A stretch of 64,000 bases of DNA from contig NZ_JALNUI010000017.1 in assembly GCF_026544205.1 (NCBI RefSeq), positions 27,596 through 91,595 of the forward strand, given 5' to 3'. This DNA comes from Curtobacterium sp. GC_Cur_3. GTDB taxonomy: Bacteria; Actinomycetota; Actinomycetes; Actinomycetales; Microbacteriaceae. Shown in pieces: positions 52,659 to 61,592 of this stretch. The position numbers were made by a program, and so were the translations under genes. The notes beneath the pieces were generated by a model. It did no database searches and was not told where the DNA came from. It saw nothing but the letters and a program-made list of their open reading frames with translations. Position 1 is the stretch's first letter. Every line of letters begins with the position of its first letter.

Positions 52659-53780
52659 ATGAGCGCAACACGCCCCGAGCGACCTCGGCAGCTCGAGCGA
52701 CTGTGGGCCGTGCCGGTCGTGCTCGGTGCCGCCGCCGCGGTGGTGACGTCGTGGGGCTCACCCCTCGCGGTCGCCCTGATCGTGGTCGCGCTCCTGCCGT
52801 GGGCCGCGGAGCAGGTACGGCGGCCGCTGCCGGAGTGGCTGTTCGCCGTCCTCGCGATCGCACCGGTCGTCGCGGCGACGGTCGTCGTGGACCTGAACGC
52901 CTCGATGTTCCTCGTGACCTCCGCGCTGTCGCAGCTCGTCGGCCGCCGGTCCAGCAGGAGGCGCATCGCCACCACGGCGGTGGTCGGCGTCGTCGCACCG
53001 TTCGTCCCCGTCCTGGTGGGGTGGTCCTTCAACGTGGGTGCCGTGTACTTCGCGATCGGCAACCTCCTCGCGATCGTCGTCGGCGTCCTGCTGGCGCACA
53101 CCCGGTCGCTCGCCGCGGAGCTGCGTGCGGCGGACGCGCGGCTGGCCGTGGCCCGGGCGCAGGAGGAACGGACCCGCCTGGCCCGTGACGTGCACGACCT
53201 GGTGGCGCACTCGCTCACGGTCGTGGTGCTGCAGATCGGCGGTGCGCGACGGATCCTCCGAACGGACGGCGATGCGGCGGAAGCGGCGTTGTCCAAGGCC
53301 GAGCTCGTCTGCCGCGAGAGCCTCGACGGTGTCCGTGAGGTCGTCGGGCTGCTCCGCACCGAGGGCGACGACCCCCTGCGGTCCCGCAGCCTCGACGACC
53401 TCGTCGCCACCTACCGGGTCGCCGGCGTCCCGGTCGACCTCGACGTCCGGGCCGACCTCGACGCCCTCCCGATCATCGCCAGGAGCACCCTGTCCCGCGT
53501 GGTCCAGGAGGCCCTGGCCAACGCCGCCCGGTACCGGTCACCGGGCAGCACGATCGACGTCGTCATCCGGCACGACCTCGGCGTGCTCATCGGCCGCGTG
53601 ACCAACGACCGGCCCAGCACACCCCAGGCGCCCAGCACCGGCGGGTACGGACTCCCCGGCCTCCGCGAGCAGGTCGAACGTGCGGGCGGCGGGATCGAGA
53701 GCGGACCCGAGGGCGACCGCTGGGTGGTGGAGTGCCGCCTCCCGACCGACGCTCCCCGCCCCGTGGCGGTGGCCCGGTGA
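52659..53780 (+). CDS. NarL-type sensor histidine kinase (HisKA_3)
   Basis: A 373-residue membrane kinase. Four or five helices in residues 15-148 form the sensor, a coiled coil follows, and then RTRLARDVHDLVAHSLTVVV with phospho-acceptor H179. The ATPase domain is short: VVQEALANAARYRSPGSTID and GGYGLPGLREQVERAGGGIE. Such small kinases often monitor membrane or antibiotic stress. Overlaps its response regulator by 4 bp. Confidence 0.92.
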   Translation: MSATRPERPRQLERLWAVPVVLGAAAAVVTSWGSPLAVALIVVALLPWAAEQVRRPLPEWLFAVLAIAPVVAATVVVDLNASMFLVTSALSQLVGRRSSRRRIATTAVVGVVAPFVPVLVGWSFNVGAVYFAIGNLLAIVVGVLLAHTRSLAAELRAADARLAVARAQEERTRLARDVHDLVAHSLTVVVLQIGGARRILRTDGDAAEAALSKAELVCRESLDGVREVVGLLRTEGDDPLRSRSLDDLVATYRVAGVPVDLDVRADLDALPIIARSTLSRVVQEALANAARYRSPGSTIDVVIRHDLGVLIGRVTNDRPSTPQAPSTGGYGLPGLREQVERAGGGIESGPEGDRWVVECRLPTDAPRPVAVAR

Positions 53781-54430
53781 CGATCCGCATCGTCCTCGCC
53801 GACGACCAGGCGATGATCCGGTCCGGGCTGGCGCTCGTGCTGCGCTCGGAACCCGACCTGGAGATCGTCGAGGAGTGCGCCGACGGGCACGCGCTGCTGC
53901 GAGCCGTGACCCTGGCTGCGCCGGACCTCGTCCTCACCGACATCCGCATGCCCGGTGTCGACGGCATCGAGGCCACCCGGCGCATCCGGGACCTGGTCGA
54001 CGGACCACCGGTGCTCGCGCTCACGACGTTCGACGACGACGAGGTCCTGTGGCCGACGCTGGACGCCGGCGCGAACGGCTTCGTGCTCAAGGACAGTGCC
54101 GCGGAGGCCCTGGTCGACGCAGTCCGCGTGGTCGCCGGCGGTGGCACCTGGATCGACCCCCGGGTGCTCCCGCGGGTCGTCGCGCGGGCGGTGGCACAGC
54201 CGCAGGTCTCCGCGGACGGCGCCCGTGCGCTCGCGTCACTGACGCCCCGCGAACGCGACGTCCTCGACCTGGTGTGCGACGGTGCCAGCAACGCCGAGGT
54301 CGCCGCCGCGCTCGACACCGGTGAACGCACCGTCAAGTCCCACGTCTCCGCGATCCTCGCGAAGCTCGGCGCCCGGGACCGCGCCGGTGCGATCGTCATG
54401 GCGCACCGGGCCGGTTGGCGTCGGGCCTGA
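53777..54430 (+). CDS. NarL/LuxR-type response regulator
   Basis: A 217-residue regulator. In the receiver domain VLADDQAMIRSGLALVL leads to phospho-acceptor D55 in LVLTDIRMPG. The LuxR HTH is LTPRERDVLDLVCDGASNAE and TGERTVKSHVSAILAKLGAR. GTG start overlapping the kinase stop. Convergent with the next gene at only 4 bp, with no hairpin between. Confidence 0.94.
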   Translation: MTIRIVLADDQAMIRSGLALVLRSEPDLEIVEECADGHALLRAVTLAAPDLVLTDIRMPGVDGIEATRRIRDLVDGPPVLALTTFDDDEVLWPTLDAGANGFVLKDSAAEALVDAVRVVAGGGTWIDPRVLPRVVARAVAQPQVSADGARALASLTPRERDVLDLVCDGASNAEVAAALDTGERTVKSHVSAILAKLGARDRAGAIVMAHRAGWRRA

Positions 54431-54434
54431 CGGC

Positions 54435-54944
54435 TCAGGCGCCGCCGCGCACGAAGTGCAGCGCCTGCCGGACCGTCTCCTCGAGGGGCCGGGTGCTGTC
54501 CACCACGAGGCGGTCGTCCGTGCGCGGCTCGTACTCCGCGCGGACCCGCTCGACCTCGTCCCACGTCGGCAGCACGAACCCGGGCAGGTCGTTCTCCCGC
54601 TCCTCCACCCGTCGTCGGTGTTCGCCGAGGTCTGGGCACACGACCTCGACCACGCGGAGCGCCACCCCGGCCGACGCGGCCGTCGACACCCATCCGGCCC
54701 GAGCTGCCTCGACGCCGGAGACCGCGTCGGCGACGACCGTCAACCCGCGACGGAGGTCGGGGACGGCGAGCGCGTGCATCACCGAGTAGGCCGCGATCCC
54801 CGACTGCGCCCGGGGGATGCCGTACTTCCACATCGCGGCCTCGACGGCGTCGACCCGCAGGCTCGGCGCGGAGAGCGCGTCGGCGAGCGCCGAGGACAGC
54901 GTCGACTTGCCGGAGCCTGGCAACCCGCAGACCTGGACGAGCAC
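54435..54944 (-). CDS. P-loop ATPase/kinase-like protein
   Basis: A 169-residue adenylylsulfate-kinase-like or AAA_33 protein. Walker A CGLPGSGKSTLSSALADAL lies near residue 6, VVADAVSGVEAARAGW is a Walker B-like strand, and VVCPDLGEHRRRVEEREND is the LID region. GTG at 54944. Lies 11 bp downstream of the merR stop, so it is probably cotranscribed with it. Substrate unknown. Confidence 0.75.
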   Translation of the reverse strand: MLVQVCGLPGSGKSTLSSALADALSAPSLRVDAVEAAMWKYGIPRAQSGIAAYSVMHALAVPDLRRGLTVVADAVSGVEAARAGWVSTAASAGVALRVVEVVCPDLGEHRRRVEERENDLPGFVLPTWDEVERVRAEYEPRTDDRLVVDSTRPLEETVRQALHFVRGGA

Positions 54945-54955
54945 GGGCCGACCGC

Positions 54956-55354
54956 CTAGCTGGCCTGGGCGACCGGGAAGTCGGCGTGGCGCAGGCCGGG
55001 GCAGAACTCGGGCGTCGGGTGCTCGGAGATGCGGATGACCTCGTCGAGTCGTTCCCGTGCGGCTTCGAGCTCCGCCACCTGCGCGGTGATCCGCTCCCGC
55101 TCGGACGCGAGGATCGCGAAGTCCTCCGGGGTGGCGTGACCGGCGTCGACGCTCGGCAGCAGCTGCGCGATGGTGCGACTCGCGAGCCCGGCGGCGTAGA
55201 GCTGCTGGACGAGCTGCACCCGCTCCACGGCGGCCTCACGGTAGAGGCGTTGCCCGTTGACGGACCGGTCGGCCGTGAGGAGCCCCTGCTCCTCGTAGTA
55301 GCGGAGCGAACGGACGCTCACCTTGGCTCGCGCGGCCAGGTCTCCGATGCGCAC
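54956..55354 (-). CDS. MerR family regulator
   Basis: A 132-residue MerR protein. The HTH is RIGDLAARAKVSVRSLRYYE near residue 2-22, with EQGLLTADRSVNGQRLYRE, then a long dimer helix (ASERERITAQVAELEAARER) and a short tail with one cysteine (EFCPGLRH). The single tail cysteine hints at redox or electrophile sensing (inference). GTG at 55354 is chosen with GGAGA 6 bases upstream. Divergent from the SDR gene it likely controls. Confidence 0.9.
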   Translation of the reverse strand: MRIGDLAARAKVSVRSLRYYEEQGLLTADRSVNGQRLYREAAVERVQLVQQLYAAGLASRTIAQLLPSVDAGHATPEDFAILASERERITAQVAELEAARERLDEVIRISEHPTPEFCPGLRHADFPVAQAS

Positions 55355-55371
55355 GACTTCTCCGATCCGGG

Positions 55372-55403
55372 TTGCCCCTGACACCGACGTGAGGTCTTAG
55401 CGT
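55372..55403 (+). promoter_or_regulatory. MerR-type promoter with 20-bp spacer and dyad
   Basis: TTGCCC (55372-55377) and TAGCGT (55398-55403) are 20 bp apart, the overlong spacing typical of MerR targets. The dyad CCTGAC...GTGAGG (55377-55394) fills the spacer. It faces the SDR gene. Confidence 0.7.
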
Positions 55404-55448
55404 ACGTCTGCTGCCGTCGGGAGTCGCCCGGGCACGGAAGGGAACACC

Positions 55449-56150
55449 ATGGAGATCGCTGGGTCCGTCGCACTCGTCACCGGCTCGAACCGGGGCATCG
55501 GCCGCCGCTTCGCCGAGGAACTGCTGGCACGCGGCGCCGCGAAGGTCTACGCCACCGCACGCCGCCCCGAGTCCGTGCACATCGACGGGGTGGAGGTCCT
55601 GCCGCTCGACATCACGGACCAGTCCTCGGTCGACGCGGTGGCCCTCGCTGCACCGGACGTCACGCTGCTGGTCAACAACGCGGGCATCACGGAGCAGGGC
55701 TCGCTGGTCACCGGATCCCTCGAGGACGCCCACCGGGTGATGGACACGAACCACTGGGGCACGCTGTCGATGATCCGGGCCTTCGCGCCGGTCATCGAGT
55801 CCAACGGCGGCGGGGCGGTCGTGAACGTCCTGTCGGCGCTGTCCTGGTTCGCGGCGCCGGGCTCCGGTGGGTACGCGGCCGCGAAGGCCGCCGCGTGGAA
55901 CATGACGAACGCCGTCCGACTGGAGCTGTCCGGCCGGGGCATCGCCGTGCAGGGCTTGCACCTCGGCGCGGCCGACACCGAGATGATGGCCGACTACGAC
56001 GGCCCGAAGGCGGACCCGGCGGACATCGCCCGCGCCTCGCTCGACGGCGTCGTACGGGGTGTGGCCGAGGTGGTCGCTGACGAGTGGAGCGCGATGGTGA
56101 AGGCCTCGCTCGCCGCGGAGCCCGAGCGCCTCTACGCCCAGATGAGCTGA
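55449..56150 (+). CDS. Short-chain dehydrogenase/reductase
   Basis: A 233-residue NAD(P)-dependent oxidoreductase. Cofactor loop VTGSNRGIGRRFAEE lies near residue 11, LLVNNAGITEQG near 78, catalytic serine in VLSALSWFAA, and Y-x-x-x-K in GYAAAKAAA near 143. ATG with GGAAGGGAA upstream. Probably induced by the divergent MerR regulator. Confidence 0.9.
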   Translation: MEIAGSVALVTGSNRGIGRRFAEELLARGAAKVYATARRPESVHIDGVEVLPLDITDQSSVDAVALAAPDVTLLVNNAGITEQGSLVTGSLEDAHRVMDTNHWGTLSMIRAFAPVIESNGGGAVVNVLSALSWFAAPGSGGYAAAKAAAWNMTNAVRLELSGRGIAVQGLHLGAADTEMMADYDGPKADPADIARASLDGVVRGVAEVVADEWSAMVKASLAAEPERLYAQMS

Positions 56151-56164
56151 GCGCCCCTGCAAGC

Positions 56165-56202
56165 CGGACGGCGGGCAGCCCGTGGGGCCGCCCGCCGTGT
56201 CC
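56165..56202. terminator. Hairpin between SDR and GH92 genes
   Basis: CGGACGGCGGGCAGCCC pairs with GGGCCGCCCGCCGTGTCCG with small bulges. It lies between convergent genes. Confidence 0.7.
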
Positions 56203-56213
56203 GTGCCTCGGTC

Positions 56214-58679
56214 TCAGCGGTCCTGCGGCCGGTCCCCCGGAGCCGTGGCCCAGGTCGTGTCCGGCGTCGCGCCGACCCGGAGGGAGAGCAGTCCACCGCG
56301 GTCGACGAACGAGGACGGCACCCACGACTGCGTCAGCGTCCGTCCGTCCAACCGCGCTCCTCGCACGTAGGGGTCCGTGCCCGAGGACCGGATGACGATC
56401 CGCTGGCCGCTCGCCCGCCGGATGTCGACCGTGCTGAACGTGGGGCTCCCGATGAGCATCTCGGCACGACCGGGCGTCTGCGGGTACAGCCCGATCGAGG
56501 CGAAGACGTACCAGGCGCTCATCGTGCCGAGGTCGTCGTTCCCGGGCAGTCCGCCGGGACCGGTGCCGTACGCGTCGTCGACGACCCGGCGGACGGTCTC
56601 CTGGGTCTTCCACGGCTGTCCGAGTGCGTTGTACATCCACGGCGTGTGGATGTCGGGCTCGTTGGTGGGGTCGAACTTCGTCGCGTCGCCGCCGGTCACC
56701 GCGAAGTTCCCCGCGGCGTCGTGGAAGAACGCGTCGAGTCGGGCCACCGCCGCATCGTCGCCACCCAGCGCCGCGGAGAGCCCGCTGACGTCCTGGGGCA
56801 CGAGCCACGTGTACTGCGCGCTGGTCCCCTGCGCGAAGCCGACACCGGTCGAGGGCGACCAGTCCGGCGTCCACGACCCGTCGGCCTGCCGTGCCGCCTG
56901 GTACCCGACGGCCGGGTTGAACGTGTTCTTCCAGTACTCGCCGCGAGCGGCGAACATCCGCGCGTCGGACCGCAGTCCGAGCGAGGACGCCCAGGACCCG
57001 AGCGCGCTGTCGGAGATCGAGTCCTCGAGCGTCTCGGCGGCGCCGCCCCAGCAGTGGCAGTCGTCGTTCGCCGCGTACTGGCGCTGCAGGTACTGGTCGA
57101 GGCCGGGCCGCTGCGCGAGGCACTGCCCCGGGCACCCGATGTCGCTGAGGGCGTCGGCGTTCTGCACGGTGGCCTGGTGCCGCAGGGACTGGTACGCCGC
57201 ACGGACGTCGAAGTTCCGGACGCCCATGGCGTACCAGGTGGCGAGCGTCGCCGCCGAGGGGTCGCCGGTCATCACGTGGGTCGGCGCGCCGAGGTGGAGC
57301 CACCGGTCCCAGACGCCGCCGTTCTGCTGGGCGAACCGCAGCATCGACTGGGCCATGTCCCCCGCGACGTCCGGTCGCAGGAGCGCGAGCAGCTGGATCT
57401 GCGCCCGGTACTGGTCCCAGCCGGAGTAGGTGCCGTAGACGGCGCCGTGCCCGCGGTCGATCCGGTGCACCCGCATGTCCGGTCCGAGGTAGCGGCCGTC
57501 GCGGTCGTTCAGCGTGTTCGGCTGCATGAGCGCGTGGTACACCGACGTGTACAGCTGCGTGGTCCGGTCCGCGGTGCCACCGCCGACGCGGATGCGCGAC
57601 AGTTCACGGTTCCAGGAGGCTCGGGTCGACGCCGCCACGCTGGCCACCGTCGCGTGCTTCCGCACCTCGCCGTCGCGGTTCGCGACGGCACCAGCGGCGC
57701 TGACGTACGAGATGCCGATGCGGGCGTGCACCGTCGCACCGCGACGCGCGTCGAAGCCGACCCACGCGCCGGAGCCGCGTCCGGCACGGTCGGCCCCGGT
57801 CAGGTACCCCTCCCCACCGGAGACGCGCGTGCCTCCCGGCTGGACGGTGTCGTCCTTCCAGGTGCCGGTGCTCGAGAAGGCCCGGTCGAAGGTCGCGGTG
57901 AAGTACAGACGGTAGTAGCTGCGGCGGTCCGGGTTGGTCGCGCCGCCGCCATTGGCGCGGCGGCTGCAGAAGCCACCGGTCAGGACGCTGCCGCTGACGG
58001 TGCGGGTGCGGGGGTCGATGCTGGTGGTGGCGTCCTCGCTGCCGTTGATCGAGTTCGAGGTGCGGAAGAGCAGGTTGGCGGCCTTCCCGGCAGGGAAGGC
58101 GAACTCGCCGATGCCGGCGCGCGTCGTGACCGCGAGGTCCGTGCGCACGCCGTTGTCGAGCTGGACGCCGTAGCGGCCGGGGCTCGCGGACTCCTGGTCG
58201 TGGGAGTAGCCCGCGGCGTAGACCGCGTCGGTGGTGTCCGCGGACGGCGAGGTCGTCACGGCGGTCGTGACCGGCATGATCGGCACGTCACCGGCGGCCC
58301 CGGGCGCACAGCCTGCGCCGTTGAGGTGGGTGAGGCTGAACCCGCGCAGCCGGTTCACGTCGTACGAGTAGCCGTTCGCGACGGGGGTGGAGGTCTGGTC
58401 GCCGGCGGTGCCGGTCGGACTCCACTGCAGCATCCCGAACGGCGCGGTCGCGCCCGGCCAGGTGTTGCCGTCGTGGCTGGTCCCGATGAACGGGTCGACG
58501 GAGGACGCGGGATCGGTCACCGGCCGGGAGGCCGTGGTCGCGCCCGCGACACCGGCTGCGGGATCGGCGATCGCCGGTGACGCGACCACCCCGGTGCCGA
58601 GCAGTGCGGCGATCGTGGCCGCCGCGGCGAGCGGGACCGGACGGAGGAGCGGGCGGCGTTGCACGCGAGAACGAGTCAC
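56214..58679 (-). CDS. Secreted GH92 family alpha-mannosidase
   Basis: An 821-residue exported glycosidase. Signal peptide residues 1-38 end near SPAIADP. Family hallmarks: DPFIGTSHDGNTWPGATAPF near 62, GFSLTHLNGAGC near 113, GTYSGWDQYRAQIQLLALL near 420, WGGAAETLEDSISDSALGSW near 545, and the catalytic-base region GNDDLGTMSAWYVFASIGLY near 713. GH92 enzymes are calcium-dependent inverting exo-alpha-mannosidases acting on mannans or N-glycans. Suggests use of fungal or plant mannose glycans. GTG start. Confidence 0.95.
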   Translation of the reverse strand: MTRSRVQRRPLLRPVPLAAAATIAALLGTGVVASPAIADPAAGVAGATTASRPVTDPASSVDPFIGTSHDGNTWPGATAPFGMLQWSPTGTAGDQTSTPVANGYSYDVNRLRGFSLTHLNGAGCAPGAAGDVPIMPVTTAVTTSPSADTTDAVYAAGYSHDQESASPGRYGVQLDNGVRTDLAVTTRAGIGEFAFPAGKAANLLFRTSNSINGSEDATTSIDPRTRTVSGSVLTGGFCSRRANGGGATNPDRRSYYRLYFTATFDRAFSSTGTWKDDTVQPGGTRVSGGEGYLTGADRAGRGSGAWVGFDARRGATVHARIGISYVSAAGAVANRDGEVRKHATVASVAASTRASWNRELSRIRVGGGTADRTTQLYTSVYHALMQPNTLNDRDGRYLGPDMRVHRIDRGHGAVYGTYSGWDQYRAQIQLLALLRPDVAGDMAQSMLRFAQQNGGVWDRWLHLGAPTHVMTGDPSAATLATWYAMGVRNFDVRAAYQSLRHQATVQNADALSDIGCPGQCLAQRPGLDQYLQRQYAANDDCHCWGGAAETLEDSISDSALGSWASSLGLRSDARMFAARGEYWKNTFNPAVGYQAARQADGSWTPDWSPSTGVGFAQGTSAQYTWLVPQDVSGLSAALGGDDAAVARLDAFFHDAAGNFAVTGGDATKFDPTNEPDIHTPWMYNALGQPWKTQETVRRVVDDAYGTGPGGLPGNDDLGTMSAWYVFASIGLYPQTPGRAEMLIGSPTFSTVDIRRASGQRIVIRSSGTDPYVRGARLDGRTLTQSWVPSSFVDRGGLLSLRVGATPDTTWATAPGDRPQDR

Positions 58680-58762
58680 GTCCGCGACGCTAGCCCCCTC
58701 GGTCGGGGGCCGTGCACCGGGTCACCGATCCGTCCGCTGGTGTTCACGTCGGGTTCCCGTCC

Positions 58763-58811
58763 AGCGACGCGGTCGTCATCAGCGACGCGGTCGTCGTCAG
58801 CGACGCGGTCG
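58763..58811. repeat. 18-bp tandem repeat
   Basis: AGCGACGCGGTCGTCATC, AGCGACGCGGTCGTCGTC and AGCGACGCGGTCGTC follow one another and run up to the stop codon of the SDR gene. The rest of the 132-bp gap to the GH92 start holds no gene. Confidence 0.85.
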
Positions 58812-59702
58812 TCAGCGATCGGCGTGCTCGGCCGTCCGGGCCACGAGCGCACGGACCCGCGCGCGGAACACCGGGTCGGCAGCGGCACCACGGACCGGGA
58901 CGACGTGCAGACGACGGTCCGAGCGGCGGAGTGCGGGCCCGACGAAGACGCCCTCCTCGACGTCCGCTGCGGTCGCTGCCCAGAGGACGGCACGGGCGCC
59001 GTCCTCGACCGTGCGGGCGGCGAGCCGGGCGATCGATCCCGCGATCGTCGCGGCCAGGGTCTCCGCCTGGCCGTTCATGCCCGTCGCGGCGATGCCCGGG
59101 TGGGCGATCACCGACCGGACCGGCGACGCGGAAGCACGGAGCCGCTCGCCGAGGTCGACCGCCATGGCTGCCGCCGCGGTCTTCGAGGCGGTGTACGCGG
59201 CGAACTGTCGGTAGGAGCGGGCGTCGTCGATCGCCTCGAGGTCCGGCACACGGGCGGTGCGCTGCGAGAGGTTGGAGCCGACCAGGACGACGCGCGGCGA
59301 CGGCCCGCCGAGCACGGGGAGCATCGCGTCCGCGAGGACCGCCGGGCCGACGACGTTGGTGGCCCAGGTCAGTTCGAGGCCGTCCACGCCGAGCGCGAAC
59401 CGTGGCGCACTGATCCCCGCGTTGTTGACCAGGGCGTCGACCACGAGGCCGTCCTCGGCGAGGTGCCGGGCGAAGGCCCTGACGGAGGTGACGGACGCGG
59501 TGTCGACGACCCGGGCCTCCAGGCCGGCGGGCAGGACGCGTGCTGCCTTGTCGAGGTCGCGGACGCCGGCGACGACGTGCGCCCCGGCGGCGGCGAGCCG
59601 GGTGGCGACGGCGAGCCCGAGTCCGCCGGTCGCTCCGGTGACCACCACGGTCCGCCCGTGCTGATCGGGCATCTGGTCGGGTTCCCATGTGAAGGACGGC
59701 AT
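58812..59702 (-). CDS. SDR family oxidoreductase
   Basis: A 296-residue SDR of the retinol-dehydrogenase/WWOX-like type. VVVTGATGGLGLAVATRLAA lies near residue 18, ALVNNAGISAPRF near 88, serine in VLVGSNLSQRTARV, and the active-site tyrosine and lysine in FAAYTASKTAAAA near 170. ATG at 59702 gives a 10-residue lead; an in-frame ATG at 59672 (MPDQHGRTVVV) is also plausible. Divergent from the TetR gene and probably its target. Confidence 0.9.
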   Translation of the reverse strand: MPSFTWEPDQMPDQHGRTVVVTGATGGLGLAVATRLAAAGAHVVAGVRDLDKAARVLPAGLEARVVDTASVTSVRAFARHLAEDGLVVDALVNNAGISAPRFALGVDGLELTWATNVVGPAVLADAMLPVLGGPSPRVVLVGSNLSQRTARVPDLEAIDDARSYRQFAAYTASKTAAAAMAVDLGERLRASASPVRSVIAHPGIAATGMNGQAETLAATIAGSIARLAARTVEDGARAVLWAATAADVEEGVFVGPALRRSDRRLHVVPVRGAAADPVFRARVRALVARTAEHADR

Positions 59703-59736
59703 CGGTGCTCCTGGTCGTGGTCTCGAACGGTGAATC

Positions 59737-59780
59737 GGATGACTCATCCGGAACGCTAGCACAAGCGGATACACTCTCCG
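59737..59780. promoter_or_regulatory. Operators between SDR and tetR
   Basis: GGATGACTCATCC (59737-59749) is a perfect 13-bp palindrome. CGGATACACTCTCCG (59766-59780) is a weaker dyad overlapping a TACACT -10 just before the tetR ATG, which would make a leaderless mRNA. Confidence 0.55.
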
Positions 59781-59781
59781 T

Positions 59782-60357
59782 ATGGTCGACCTCGCCCGCC
59801 CGGACTCCCTCCGCTCCGACGCCCTGCGCAACCGTGCAGCGCTGCTCGCCGTGGCGCGCGAGCACCTCGACCGGGGCGAGCCCGCCCAGCTGAACGCCGT
59901 CGCGCGGGAGGCCGGAGTGGGCGTGGGGACCGCGTACCGCCACTTCCCCACGCAGCAGCACCTGCTCGAGGCGCTCGCGATCGATGCGTTCGAGGCCATG
60001 CTCGACCGGGTCCGGGACGCGGTCGCGGTGCCCGACGTCGAGGCGGCGGTCCGCGGCGTCGTCACGGAGGCCTTCCGGGGACTCGTGGACGACCCGGCGC
60101 TCGGCGACCTGCTGACGGGCGGGACGTTCTCGTGCGCTGACACGGCGGCACTGGCCGGGGACCTCGTCGACTCGATCGGCGCCCTCCTCGACCGGGGCGC
60201 TGCTGCCGGTGTCGTGCGGTCCGACGTGCGGCCGGACGACCTCCGTCGGCTCGTCTGCGGGATGCGTCAGGCGGCGACGGCCGGCGGGGTCCAGGTGAGC
60301 GATCCGGACCGGTACGTCGAGATCCTGCTCGCCGGGCTCCGACCCCTGCGAGGATGA
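59782..60357 (+). CDS. TetR family transcriptional regulator
   Basis: A 191-residue repressor. The HTH is LNAVAREAGVGVGTAYRHFP near residues 39-58, the usual TetR recognition helix, followed by a helical ligand domain (LAGDLVDSIGALLDRGAAAG). The stop overlaps the MalY-type gene by 4 bp, so the repressor and that enzyme are one operon; the divergent SDR is the other likely target. Confidence 0.92.
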   Translation: MVDLARPDSLRSDALRNRAALLAVAREHLDRGEPAQLNAVAREAGVGVGTAYRHFPTQQHLLEALAIDAFEAMLDRVRDAVAVPDVEAAVRGVVTEAFRGLVDDPALGDLLTGGTFSCADTAALAGDLVDSIGALLDRGAAAGVVRSDVRPDDLRRLVCGMRQAATAGGVQVSDPDRYVEILLAGLRPLRG

Positions 60358-61592
60358 GGCGCATGAGCGTCATGGTCTCCCTCTTCGATGCACGCCGCAC
60401 CCGCACCAGCGAGAAGTACACGGCCTTCCCGCCGGACGTCCTGCCCATGTTCGTCGCGGAGATGGACAGCATGCTCGCCGAGCCCGTGCGGGACGCCCTC
60501 GCCGCCGCGGTGAGTGCTGGTGACACCGGCTACGTCGGGCACGGTCGGGCGCTCCCCGAGGCCTTCACCGCCTTCGCGTCCGACCGGTGGGGCTGGCACG
60601 TGGACCCCGACCTGGTCCGCACGACCACGGACGTCTCCGTCGCCGCGGTGGAGACGCTGCGCCGGGTCATCGAGCCCGGGGGCCAGGTCGTCATCATGCC
60701 GCCCGTGTACGCGCCGTTCTGGGAGTACGTGTCCGAGGCCGGCGGCACCGCGACCGAGGTGCCGCTCGTCGCACCCGCCGGCCCGGCCGACCCGTTCGAC
60801 ACGACTGCCGGGTGGCGGATCGACCTCGACGGTGTCGCGCAGGCGTTCGCCGACGGCGCCAGGACCGTCCTGCTGTGCAACCCGCACAACCCGCTCGGGC
60901 TCGTGCACGACCGCGAGTCACTCGCGGCGCTGGCCCGACTCGCCGCCGAGTGGGACGCCGTGGTCGTCTCCGACGAGATCCACGCGCCCTTGGTCCACGC
61001 CGACGCGACGTTCACGCCGTTCCTCGACTCCTGCCTCGAGGCCGCCACGATCGGCGTCGCCCTCACGAGTGCGAGCAAGGCGTGGAACCTGGCGGGCACC
61101 AAGTGCGCGCTGATGGTCGGGGCGTCAGAGCGCGCTCGGGGCTGGTTCGACGGGATGCCGGGCGAGGTCGTCGAGCGCACCGGGATCCTCGGGTACACCG
61201 CGAGCGTCGCCGCGTTCAGCGAGGGCGGGCCGTGGCTGGCGTCGCTGCTGGCCGAGCTCGCCGCGAACCGGCGGATCCTGGCGGAGGAGCTCGGCGGGGT
61301 GCTGCCCGGGGTGGGCTACCGGCAGCCGCAGGCGTCCTACCTGGCGTGGCTCGACCTGCGGGCGTTGCCGTGGGGCGACGACCCCGCGGTGCGACTCGTC
61401 GACGAGGCGAAGGTGGCGCTGTCGAACGGGCGGGACTACGGGCGGCAGGGTGTGGGGCACGCGCGGCTCAACTTCGGGTGCTCGGAGGACACGCTGCGCG
61501 AGGGGCTGGCGCGCCTGGGTGCCGCTGCCGAGGCTGCGGGTCCCGCGGGTGCTGCGGGTGCCGCGGGTGCTGCAGGCACTGCTGCCGGCTGA
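60354..61592 (+). CDS. MalY/PatB-type PLP-dependent C-S lyase or aminotransferase
   Basis: A 412-residue fold-type I PLP enzyme. FPPDVLPMFVAEMD near residue 25 is the MalY/PatB N-terminal hallmark. VIMPPVYAPFWEYV, LCNPHNPLGLVHD near 180, VSDEIHAPLVH with the PLP aspartate, and the lysine in TSASKAWNLAGTKCA near 242 follow. Members cleave cystathionine or other cysteine S-conjugates. The last 20 residues are an Ala/Gly tail and the stop overlaps the first unit of the 63-bp array. Confidence 0.9.
   Translation: MRRMSVMVSLFDARRTRTSEKYTAFPPDVLPMFVAEMDSMLAEPVRDALAAAVSAGDTGYVGHGRALPEAFTAFASDRWGWHVDPDLVRTTTDVSVAAVETLRRVIEPGGQVVIMPPVYAPFWEYVSEAGGTATEVPLVAPAGPADPFDTTAGWRIDLDGVAQAFADGARTVLLCNPHNPLGLVHDRESLAALARLAAEWDAVVVSDEIHAPLVHADATFTPFLDSCLEAATIGVALTSASKAWNLAGTKCALMVGASERARGWFDGMPGEVVERTGILGYTASVAAFSEGGPWLASLLAELAANRRILAEELGGVLPGVGYRQPQASYLAWLDLRALPWGDDPAVRLVDEAKVALSNGRDYGRQGVGHARLNFGCSEDTLREGLARLGAAAEAAGPAGAAGAAGAAGTAAG

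Noticed and set aside
50066..53410. Minus-strand open frame of 1114 codons
   Set aside because: Shadow of nagA and the histidine kinase; no family motifs.
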